Part shown: piece after piece, positions 44,251-52,216 of the stretch
Numbering within the stretch: position 1 is the stretch's first letter
Layout of the letters: every line of letters starts with the position of its first letter
Source: Rhodoblastus acidophilus
GTDB taxonomy: Bacteria > Pseudomonadota > Alphaproteobacteria > Rhizobiales > Beijerinckiaceae
Assembly: GCF_009720655.1 (NCBI RefSeq)
Contig: NZ_WNKS01000010.1
Span: 62,001 to 126,000 of the forward strand
Direction of reading: 5' to 3'
DNA: 64,000 nucleotides
Notes under the pieces: generated by a model
Seen by the model: only the letters and a program-made list of their open reading frames with translations
Databases searched by the model: none
Told to the model about the DNA's origin: nothing
Position numbers and translations under genes: made by a program

Positions 44251-47200
44251 ATGTCCGCGTCCTTTTTCGAGAGCCCCATTTTAAACAGCCCCTACGGTTT
44301 TCCTGGGCGGCATTGGGAACTCGACAACGACGGGCAACCGACCAACAGGATCACTGAGACAAGGCGTCGCTCGGATCTGATTACGCCTGTTCCCAAACCG
44401 AAAAAGCGCCGCCAGAGCGCCGCGCAGGCATCAATGGCCTTTTCGTCTGGCGAAGACGTCTCGGCTGATGGCCAGGAATACAACCCTACGCCCATCATCA
44501 ACGAGGTGCGGACCTACGTTGAGCAATGGCGGAACCTGCCCAATTCTGACCAATGGATGGTGACGCCCGAGTCGGCCCGTCTGCTCAAACACTGGCGCCA
44601 CCACGAATTCCAGGGCGTTCGCCCCTTCTTCTGCCAGATAGAGGCGGTGGAGACGGCCATCTGGTTGACCGAAGTTGCGCCGAAGATGGGCGCTCGCTGC
44701 GCGAAGTTTTGGGCTCACATCAAGGGCGCCAACGGGGAAGCCAACCCCGAACTGCTTCGATTGGCGCTCAAACTCGCAACAGGCGCCGGCAAAACGACGG
44801 TCATGGCCATGCTAATCGCATGGCAAACCGTCAACGCTGTCCGGTACAAGAACAGCAAAACTTTTTCGCGCGGATTCCTGATCGTCGCGCCAGGCATCAC
44901 GATCCGTGAACGCCTGCGCGTTTTGCTGCCCAACGACCCCGAAAGCTATTACAAGCACCGCGATCTCGTGCCGTCGGACATGCTCGCTGACATCGATCGG
45001 GCGAAGATCGTCATCACCAATTACCACGCCTTCAAGATCCGGGAACGGATCGACATCGCCAAGGGCACGCGCTCCGCTTTGGAAGGCTGGCGCGGCGAAA
45101 AACTTCAGACCGCCGAGACCGAAGGGCAGATGCTTCAGCGCGTCATCGGCGAGCTGATGGGCTTGAAAAACATTGTCGTCATCAACGACGAGGCCCATCA
45201 TTGTTATCGCGAACGCGTGCAGGATGCCGACGGCGAAACCGCCGACGACCTGAAGGGCGACGAGAAGGAGGAGGCCAAGGAGAACAACGAAGCCGCGCGG
45301 CTCTGGATCACCGGCCTTGAGGCCATCCAGCGCAATCTTGGCATTTCCCTGGTCTACGACCTGTCCGCGACACCGTTCTTCCTGCGCGGCTCAGGTTATC
45401 GCGAAGGCTCGCTTTTCCCTTGGACCATGAGCGATTTCTCGCTGATGGACGCAATCGAGTGCGGCATCGTCAAATTGCCGCGCGTGCCCGTCGCCGATGA
45501 CGTGCCGGGCGGAGATACGCCCCGTTTTCGCAATCTGTGGGATCACATCGGCAAGAAGATGCCGAAGAAGGGTCGCGGCTCCGGCGGCAAGGCGCTTGAT
45601 CCGCTCAGCCTGCCGACGGAACTGCTGACCGCGCTTGAGGCGCTGTATGGGCATTACCGCAAGACCTACGACCTCTGGCGGGAGGCGGGGATTGGCGTGC
45701 CGCCGGTTTTCATCGTGGTCTGCAACAACACCTCGACGTCGGAGCTGGTCTACAAATACATCTCGGGCTTCTTCCAGCCAGCGGACGATGGATCGGAAAA
45801 GTTCGTGCCCGGCCGCCTGGAGCTGTTTCACAACTTCGACGAGTACGGCAATCGGTACGGTCGCCCCAACACCATCCTCATCGACTCCATGCAGCTTGAG
45901 TCGGGCGATGCCTTGGCCAAGGATTTTGAGGAACTTGCCGCGGACGAGATCGAACGCTTCCGCCGCGAGATCGTGGAACGCACGCAGGACGCCGAAGCCG
46001 GCAGAAACCTGAGCTCCTCCGACCTGTTGCGCGAGGTGATGAACACCGTCGGCAAGCAGGGAAAGCTTGGCGAACAGATCCGCTGCGTGGTTTCGGTTTC
46101 GATGCTGACCGAGGGCTGGGACGCGAACACCGTGACCCACATCCTTGGTGTGCGCGCCTTCGGCACGCAGCTGCTCTGCGAGCAAGTCATCGGTCGTGCC
46201 TTGCGGCGCCAGTCCTACCGGCTCAATGAGGAAACGGGCCTGTTCAAGGTCGAATATGCCGACGTGCTTGGCATTCCCTTCGACTTCACGGCCAAACCTG
46301 TCGTCGCGCCGCCTTCGGCGCCAGTCGAGACGGTCCGTGTCCATGCCGTCCGGCCCGATCGCGACGCGCTGGAAATCCGGTTCCCGCGCGTCGAAGGATA
46401 TCGCGTTGAGCTGCCTCGCGAAAAGATATCCGCGACCTTCGGGCCGGACCATGTGCTCGAACTAACGCCGCAACTCGTCGGCCCTTCGGTGACCAAGAAC
46501 AGCGGCATCATCGGCGAAAGCGTCAATCTCACCGTCGAGCACCTGCAGGACACCCGCGCCTCCACCATCCTTTACGACCTCACCTCGCATTTGCTTCTGA
46601 ACAAGTACCGTGACCCGGGCGAGTTGCCGAAGATGCACCTCTTCGGCCAGATGAAGCGCATCGTTCGCCAATGGCTCGATGGCGGCTATCTCAAGTGCTC
46701 GGGCGGAACGTATCCGGCGCAGGTGCGCTACAAGGAAATCGCCGACATGGCCGCCGAGCGGATCAAGTCGGCCATCACCCTGACACTGGTCGGCGACAAT
46801 CCGGTCAAGGCCATCCTCGATCCCTACAATCCCGTCGGCTCCACCTCATACGTCAACTTCAACACGTCCAAGCGGACGCGCTGGCAGACCAATCCAGGCA
46901 GGTGCCACGTCAATTGGGTGGTTTGCGACAGCGACTGGGAGGCGGAATTCTGCCGCGTGGCCGAGGACCATCCTGCGGTCATGGCCTATGTCAAGAACCA
47001 GGGTCTCGGGCTTGAAGTCCCGTATTTGATGGGCTCGACCCCGCGCCGTTACCGGCCGGACTTCGTCGTGCAGATCAACGACGGCCAAGAGGATCCGCTC
47101 AACCTCATCATCGAGATCAAGGGTTTCAGGGGTGAAGACGCCAAGGAGAAGGCCAACACGATGCGGGCCTATTGGGTACCTGGCGTCAACAACCTGCAGA

Positions 47201-47301
47201 AATATGGCCGCTGGGCCTTTGCTGAGTTTACCGAGGTATTTGAGATAGCGTCGGAATTCGATACCTTGGTCAAGCAATTTCAGACAAGGATCGATGCATG
47301 A
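44251..47301 (+). CDS. Type III Res-like helicase with C-terminal PD-(D/E)XK nuclease
   Basis: The 1016-residue protein has SF2 helicase motifs: Walker A LATGAGKTTVMAML (~residues 176-189), DEAH box VINDEAHHCYR (313-316), motif III LSATPF, motif V SMLTEGWDANTVTHI and motif VI QVIGRALRRQ. The C-terminal nuclease shows RRYRPDFVVQI (Asp937) and IIEIKGFRG (Glu955, Lys957). This matches Res subunits of the BPTD_3080 type. It translocates on DNA and probably cuts it when methylation is absent. It starts the operon; its stop overlaps the ASCH gene (ATGA). Confidence 0.9.
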   Translation: MSASFFESPILNSPYGFPGRHWELDNDGQPTNRITETRRRSDLITPVPKPKKRRQSAAQASMAFSSGEDVSADGQEYNPTPIINEVRTYVEQWRNLPNSDQWMVTPESARLLKHWRHHEFQGVRPFFCQIEAVETAIWLTEVAPKMGARCAKFWAHIKGANGEANPELLRLALKLATGAGKTTVMAMLIAWQTVNAVRYKNSKTFSRGFLIVAPGITIRERLRVLLPNDPESYYKHRDLVPSDMLADIDRAKIVITNYHAFKIRERIDIAKGTRSALEGWRGEKLQTAETEGQMLQRVIGELMGLKNIVVINDEAHHCYRERVQDADGETADDLKGDEKEEAKENNEAARLWITGLEAIQRNLGISLVYDLSATPFFLRGSGYREGSLFPWTMSDFSLMDAIECGIVKLPRVPVADDVPGGDTPRFRNLWDHIGKKMPKKGRGSGGKALDPLSLPTELLTALEALYGHYRKTYDLWREAGIGVPPVFIVVCNNTSTSELVYKYISGFFQPADDGSEKFVPGRLELFHNFDEYGNRYGRPNTILIDSMQLESGDALAKDFEELAADEIERFRREIVERTQDAEAGRNLSSSDLLREVMNTVGKQGKLGEQIRCVVSVSMLTEGWDANTVTHILGVRAFGTQLLCEQVIGRALRRQSYRLNEETGLFKVEYADVLGIPFDFTAKPVVAPPSAPVETVRVHAVRPDRDALEIRFPRVEGYRVELPREKISATFGPDHVLELTPQLVGPSVTKNSGIIGESVNLTVEHLQDTRASTILYDLTSHLLLNKYRDPGELPKMHLFGQMKRIVRQWLDGGYLKCSGGTYPAQVRYKEIADMAAERIKSAITLTLVGDNPVKAILDPYNPVGSTSYVNFNTSKRTRWQTNPGRCHVNWVVCDSDWEAEFCRVAEDHPAVMAYVKNQGLGLEVPYLMGSTPRRYRPDFVVQINDGQEDPLNLIIEIKGFRGEDAKEKANTMRAYWVPGVNNLQKYGRWAFAEFTEVFEIASEFDTLVKQFQTRIDA

Positions 47302-48161
47302 TGGTCACCAAGGGCCTTGTCATCGACACGCCTTGGATTGACCAGATCCTTGCGGGCAAGAAGACTTGGGAGATGCGCTCCCGCGCCACCAGCCAGCGGG
47401 GCTGGATCGGGCTGATCCGCAAGGGTAGCGGACAGGTAGTTGGTCTGGCGCGTCTCGATGATTGCGGCCCCACGCTGTCGCGGCATGAAATGCTGGCCAC
47501 GATCGACAAGCACGGCATACCCGAACGCCACATAGCCGACGGCGCGGGCGCAAAATGGACTACACCTTGGAAGTTCGGTGAGGTGAAGCGACTAGCGCCG
47601 CCCGTACCTTACCGGCACAAGCTTGGTGCGGTTACCTGGGTTTTGCTGGATGATTTAGTGGGCATGGCCATAAACCGGCAGTTCGAAGCCGCCTCGCCGC
47701 CGTCGAGCGATATAACCTCTGCCGTCGCTCTCGAAGAAAACGACTCTGTTCAATCTCCATCCGGTCACTCTATCGGCCAAAAGGAAAATGCGGTGAAGTC
47801 ACCGGCTCCCCGATCACCTGCCGCCTCGTCCCGATCCACTCTGGTCGGCGACACCGAACTGAATCAGACCAATCTCGACAACAGCCACTTCTATATGAGC
47901 GGGTTCATCGGACGGTTTCCTGCCAACCTGATCGGTGGCGGCAACAAACGCGACCAGGCGCCAATGAGCGCGATCATCGATTGGGGAGGTCCAGAGCCGG
48001 CGGAAACCGACATCGACGGCAAGAAGCAATTTTTCCGCAAGCGCGCTTGGGTCAAGCGATTTTTTGCCGACAACGATGCTGTGCCTGGCGACAAGGTGCG
48101 GGTCGAGGAAACCGCGCCTTACGCCTATCTGGTAAGGCTGATCAAGCGGGGAAGCATCTGA
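47298..48161 (+). CDS. ASCH-domain protein with C-terminal conserved domain
   Basis: The 287-residue protein has an N-terminal ASCH (PUA-like) domain (KGLVIDTPWIDQILAGKKTW, EMRSR, QRGWIGLIRKGSG) that may bind nucleic acid or modified bases. A poorly conserved linker (~140-195) follows. The C-terminal segment NSHFYMSGFIGRFPANLIGG ... FRKRAWVKRFFADNDAVPGD looks like a small pseudobarrel DNA-binding domain. It sits between res and mod, overlapping both by 4 and 1 bases. A specificity or sensor role is inference. Confidence 0.8.
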   Translation: MMVTKGLVIDTPWIDQILAGKKTWEMRSRATSQRGWIGLIRKGSGQVVGLARLDDCGPTLSRHEMLATIDKHGIPERHIADGAGAKWTTPWKFGEVKRLAPPVPYRHKLGAVTWVLLDDLVGMAINRQFEAASPPSSDITSAVALEENDSVQSPSGHSIGQKENAVKSPAPRSPAASSRSTLVGDTELNQTNLDNSHFYMSGFIGRFPANLIGGGNKRDQAPMSAIIDWGGPEPAETDIDGKKQFFRKRAWVKRFFADNDAVPGDKVRVEETAPYAYLVRLIKRGSI

Positions 48162-50965
48162 TGGCCAAGACGCCCCTTCAGGTCGAAACCCTCGTCCACG
48201 ACAAGGCGACGCGCAAGAACATTCCGACCGCGGAATTCGAGAGCCTCATGCGCGAGGAGGACAAGTCGCCTTTGCGCATCGCCTATGAGCGGCGCAATCG
48301 CGATCTTGATCCGCAACTGGTTTGGCGCGGCAAGGATGTCGCCGACTGGTCCGATCTGATTGTCTCGGCGCCGCCGCTCTACATTCAGGAGAAGGTCCAC
48401 CCCAAGGTTCTGATCGACGACCTCAAGCGCGCCTCCGTGCAGCGCGCGCAGGAGGCGGCGCCGGTGGACCTGTTCGCCGATTTCAACGGCCTGTCTGATC
48501 TGGAGGCGCGCACCGAATTCTATGCCCACGACCAGCATTGGTCGAACCGCATGATCTGCGGTGACTCGCTGTCGGTGATGGCCTCGTTGGCGGAACGCGA
48601 GGGGCTGCGCGGAAAAGTGCAATGCATCTATTTCGACCCCCCCTATGGCATCAAGTTCAATTCCAATTTTCAGTGGTCCACCACCTCGCGCGACGTGAAG
48701 GACGGGGATAAAAGCCATGTCACGCGCGAGCCGGAACAGGTCCGCGCCTTTCGCGACACCTGGCGCGACGGCATCCATTCCTACCTGACGTATTTGCGCG
48801 ACCGTCTCACCGTGGCGCGCGACCTGCTCACGGACTCCGGCTCGATTTTTGTTCAGATCGGCGACGAGAATGTGCATCGCGTTCGGGCGCTGATGGATGA
48901 GGTTTTTGGTGATGAAAACTTTGTTTCCCAGCTAACAATCGAGAAAACCTCAGGTTCGACTGAGACATACATTTCTAACGTAAGTGATTATGTCATTTGG
49001 TTTGCCAGATCGAAGGATCGCTTGAAATTCCGGCAAGCACTTGTGCAGAAGGCGGTAGGGGGCGACGGCGGCGAAGCATACACCTTCATTGAAACCATAC
49101 GCGGCGAGCGGCTCCGGGCAACTCAAGCGCACGCCAATCAGTTGGAGGGATCGCGTGCGTTCCGCCTGAGCGATATGACTTCACAGAGTGTCGGGCGCGA
49201 GAAAGGCGAAGGTGCAGCTTCCTGGTTTCCTGTCGCGATTAATGGTCGCGAAATACGACCAAGCGAAAAAGTCAGGTGGAAGACCAACGAAAAAGGGATG
49301 GCGCGCCTGAAAATGGCGAACCGAATACAGCCAGGCAAAAATACGCTCAATTACGTGCGCTTCATTGATGACTATCCCGCCATGCCGCTACGTAATGTAT
49401 GGACGGATGTCGGAAGTAGTCTTGGTTCAGACAAATATTATGTTGTTCAGACGGGCATCAAGATAATTGAACGCTGCGTTCTTATGAGCACAGACCCTGG
49501 TGATTTGGTGCTAGACCCGACTTGCGGCTCAGGCACAACGGCTTATGTAGCGGAACAATGGGGGCGGCGCTGGATCACTATTGACACCTCGCGCGTTGCA
49601 GTCGCTCTGGCGCGCTCTCGCTTGATGGGCGCCCGCTATCCCTACTACCTGCTTGCCGACAGCGCGGAAGGCCAGCGCAAGGAAGGCGAGATCACCCGCA
49701 AGCCGCCGAAGATGACGCCGACGCATGGCGATATCCGCCAGGGTTTCGTCTATGAGCGCGTGCCGCATATCATGCTCAGCGACATCGCGAAGAACGCCGA
49801 AATCGACGTGATCTGGCAAAAGTTTCAAGACGGGTTGGAACCCCTGCGCGATGCCCTGAACGCGGCGTTGAAGCAGAACTGGCAAGAGTGGGAAATCCCG
49901 CGCGAGGCCGATTCCAAATGGCCGGCGGAAGCGAAACAGGTTCACGCCAAATGGTGGGACGCGCGCATCGCGCGTCAAAAAGAGATCGACGCCTCGATCG
50001 CCGCCAAGGCCGAATCCGAATTTTTGTACGACAAGCCCTACATCGACCGGGACCGCGTCCGCGTCGCCGGCCCCTTCACGGTCGAAAGCCTGTCGCCGCA
50101 TCGCACGCTTGCCGTCGATTGGGACGATGAACTGATTGACGAGCAGGAGCGCGCCGAAGGCAGGAAAACGCCGGCGGGGGAAAAAAGCGACTTCGCCGCC
50201 ATGATCATAGAAAACCTGCGCGCCGCCGGCGTGCAGCAGGCCCACAAGGACGACCGGATTTCCTTCCTCAGCCTCGCGGGATGGCCGGGCAAGCAGATTT
50301 GCGCCGAGGGCGTGTTCCTCGAAGGCGAGACGCAGAAGCGCGCCGGCATTTTCATCGGCCCGGAATTCGGCACGGTGTCGCGCCCCGATCTCGTCGCCGC
50401 CGCGCGCGAGGCTGGCGACGCCGGTTTCGACGCGCTGATCGCCTGCGCCTTCAACTACGACGCCCACTCCGCCGAATTCGAAAAGCTCGGCCGGGTCAAC
50501 GTGCTCAAGGCGCGCATGAACCCCGACCTGCACATGAGTGCCGACCTGAAGTCGACCGGCGCCGGCAATCTCTTCGTCATCTTCGGCGAGCCCGACATCA
50601 AGATCGACCCCGCCGGCAAGGATTCCTCCGGCGTCGAGCTGATCACGGTCAAAGTGTTCGGTGTCGATGTGTTCAAGCCGCAGACCGGCGAGGTGGTGTC
50701 GGAAAACACCGACGGTATCGCACTGTGGATGATCGACACGGACTACAACGAAGAGAGTTTCTTCGTCCGTCACGCCTATTTCCTCGGCGCCAACGACCCC
50801 TACAAGGCGCTGAAGACGACGCTGAAGGCGGAGATCGACGAGGAGGCGTGGGGTAGCCTCTTTTCCGACGTGTCGCGGCCGTTCGTGAAGCCTGTCAGTG
50901 GGCGGATCGCGGTAAAGGTCATCAATCACCTCGGGGATGAGGTGATGAAGGTGTTTGCTGTGTGA
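48161..50965 (+). CDS. Type III Mod-like DNA methyltransferase (beta class)
   Basis: The 934-residue protein has catalytic motif IV IYFDPPYGIKF (residues 157-167) ahead of the SAM-binding motif I LDPTCGSGTTAYVAEQWGR (from ~451), the beta-class order of N6-adenine methyltransferases such as type III Mod. Between them lies a segment (~245-460) of different base composition in the target-recognition position. The C-terminal ~400 residues (from TRKPPKMTPTHGDIRQGF) are long for the family. The ATG overlaps the ASCH stop. It should protect host DNA and set specificity for the Res-like partner. Confidence 0.92.
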   Translation: MAKTPLQVETLVHDKATRKNIPTAEFESLMREEDKSPLRIAYERRNRDLDPQLVWRGKDVADWSDLIVSAPPLYIQEKVHPKVLIDDLKRASVQRAQEAAPVDLFADFNGLSDLEARTEFYAHDQHWSNRMICGDSLSVMASLAEREGLRGKVQCIYFDPPYGIKFNSNFQWSTTSRDVKDGDKSHVTREPEQVRAFRDTWRDGIHSYLTYLRDRLTVARDLLTDSGSIFVQIGDENVHRVRALMDEVFGDENFVSQLTIEKTSGSTETYISNVSDYVIWFARSKDRLKFRQALVQKAVGGDGGEAYTFIETIRGERLRATQAHANQLEGSRAFRLSDMTSQSVGREKGEGAASWFPVAINGREIRPSEKVRWKTNEKGMARLKMANRIQPGKNTLNYVRFIDDYPAMPLRNVWTDVGSSLGSDKYYVVQTGIKIIERCVLMSTDPGDLVLDPTCGSGTTAYVAEQWGRRWITIDTSRVAVALARSRLMGARYPYYLLADSAEGQRKEGEITRKPPKMTPTHGDIRQGFVYERVPHIMLSDIAKNAEIDVIWQKFQDGLEPLRDALNAALKQNWQEWEIPREADSKWPAEAKQVHAKWWDARIARQKEIDASIAAKAESEFLYDKPYIDRDRVRVAGPFTVESLSPHRTLAVDWDDELIDEQERAEGRKTPAGEKSDFAAMIIENLRAAGVQQAHKDDRISFLSLAGWPGKQICAEGVFLEGETQKRAGIFIGPEFGTVSRPDLVAAAREAGDAGFDALIACAFNYDAHSAEFEKLGRVNVLKARMNPDLHMSADLKSTGAGNLFVIFGEPDIKIDPAGKDSSGVELITVKVFGVDVFKPQTGEVVSENTDGIALWMIDTDYNEESFFVRHAYFLGANDPYKALKTTLKAEIDEEAWGSLFSDVSRPFVKPVSGRIAVKVINHLGDEVMKVFAV

Positions 50966-50972
50966 GGGAGCG

Positions 50973-51344
50973 ATGGTCAGAAGTCGCCTGAGCGAGAAAA
51001 GCCGGAAAATACTGCAACTCGTTGCTGACGGCTGTAGCTACAACCAGATTGTCGATGGCGGCATCGGCGCCAAATACGGCGACATCTTTGAGGCTGCCCG
51101 GGAGGCGCTGCGCATCGATTCAGAGGCGGAGATTTCCGGCAACCGCATGGACGGCGCGAAATCCGAACATGCCAAAGCCTATGAACGCTGGACGCCAGAC
51201 CATGATCGCGAACTGGCGAGCCTCTATCAAGCAGGTTCAAGCATAGGCGACATCGCCACGAGGCTTGAGCGACAGCCGTCGGCGATCAAATCCAGACTGG
51301 GGAAACTGGGGTTGGCGCCGATTGTTTACGCAAAGGAAGTATGA
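50973..51344 (+). CDS. Small HTH protein
   Basis: The 123-residue protein has two helix-turn-helix-like segments: LSEKSRKILQLVADGCSYNQ at the N-terminus and RWTPDHDRELASLYQAGSSI with GDIATRLERQPSAIKSRLGK at the C-terminus. The latter is a Myb/sigma-like module also found at the ends of some bacterial helicases. It starts 7 bases after mod with a GGGAG site. It may be a regulator of the operon. It sits between mod and a duplicated fragment of the mod tail, so it may be inserted cargo. Confidence 0.7.
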   Translation: MVRSRLSEKSRKILQLVADGCSYNQIVDGGIGAKYGDIFEAAREALRIDSEAEISGNRMDGAKSEHAKAYERWTPDHDRELASLYQAGSSIGDIATRLERQPSAIKSRLGKLGLAPIVYAKEV

Positions 51345-51380
51345 CAGGGCCGAACGCCTCCGTTCCGGTATCTGTGGCCT

Positions 51381-51464
51381 ACCCCAGAAACCGGCGTGCG
51401 GCGCATTGCGGTGAAAGTGATTAAGCAGTCGCGGGGCGAGGCTATGAAGGTGTTTGCGTTATGA
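51381..51464 (+). pseudogene. Orphan C-terminal fragment of a second mod gene
   Basis: Translation in frame gives TPETGVRRIAVKVI, then GEAMKVFAL and a stop; the mod gene ends PVSGRIAVKVI, then GDEVMKVFAV. More than half of the positions agree, and the stop overlaps the next gene's ATG exactly as a real mod stop would. It is the tail of a second methyltransferase gene whose body is missing, or a target-site duplication at a cargo insertion. Confidence 0.7.
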
Positions 51465-52216
51465 CGCCCGAGCGCTACATCGAGCCGGAGTGGTTGGACG
51501 CCGTTCGAGGGAAGCTTTTTTACTACCCGGCCGCCTATGAGGACTGGGCTGAGCCGCTTGCTGTTTTCCAAGATTATATTTCCACGTTCTGGTTTTGCGA
51601 CATCCACTATGAGCGTGGACTTCGGCTCGGCTCCGTCTTTGGTTCTGATCCAAGTTACCGGTTGGTCGACTCCGAAATAACGGGGGCGCCGCTAGCAGAA
51701 CTCTCTCAGCGAGTCGCCGCGGATGGGCGTCACTATCGGTTTTTGGAGCCAAGCAAATTGTGGTGCACATACGAACGCGGAGACGGGCGCCAAATCGTCG
51801 TGGTCAGGCGACGCGGGTTCGGGCAGATGACGCTTACGAAAGAGTTCGATAAAGGCGCACTAGGGGTGTTCATGCACCGGGGCGACAGCACCGGAGAAGG
51901 TGGCTCCAACGTGTTTTTCCTGTCGAACTCCAAGACAGTGTATGAGCCGTGCGGCAATCTTTTCAAGAAAATCAGCTATTTATTGAGCGATCAGGCGCTG
52001 ATCATTTCTGACGGTTCGAATACGTCGATCGAGGTGCTCAAGCAGTTCTTCAATCGGACGACTTCTGGCCGGGATGCTTTCCTGCATCATCTGGGCAAGC
52101 AATTTTCGTTCGGCGGTTTCCTATGGCGATGCGTCGGCTGGCTTAAGCCAAAGGGTGGTCCAACGTTGGTTTGGGGCCTCACGCGCGAAGCTACAACTCA
52201 AGGTTTCCAGAAATGA
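51461..52216 (+). CDS. Unrecognised operon protein
   Basis: The 251-residue protein starts MTPERYIEPEWLDAVRGKLF. It has alternating strands and aromatic-rich segments (YISTFWFCDIHYERGLRLGS, YRFLEPSKLWCTYERGDG, RQIVVVRRRGFGQMTL), then KISYLLSDQALIISDGSNTS and a C-terminal helical part. No known motif is seen. Both ends overlap neighbours by 4 bases (ATGA), so it belongs to the operon; its base composition is slightly lower in GC than that of the flanking genes. Confidence 0.7.
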   Translation: MTPERYIEPEWLDAVRGKLFYYPAAYEDWAEPLAVFQDYISTFWFCDIHYERGLRLGSVFGSDPSYRLVDSEITGAPLAELSQRVAADGRHYRFLEPSKLWCTYERGDGRQIVVVRRRGFGQMTLTKEFDKGALGVFMHRGDSTGEGGSNVFFLSNSKTVYEPCGNLFKKISYLLSDQALIISDGSNTSIEVLKQFFNRTTSGRDAFLHHLGKQFSFGGFLWRCVGWLKPKGGPTLVWGLTREATTQGFQK

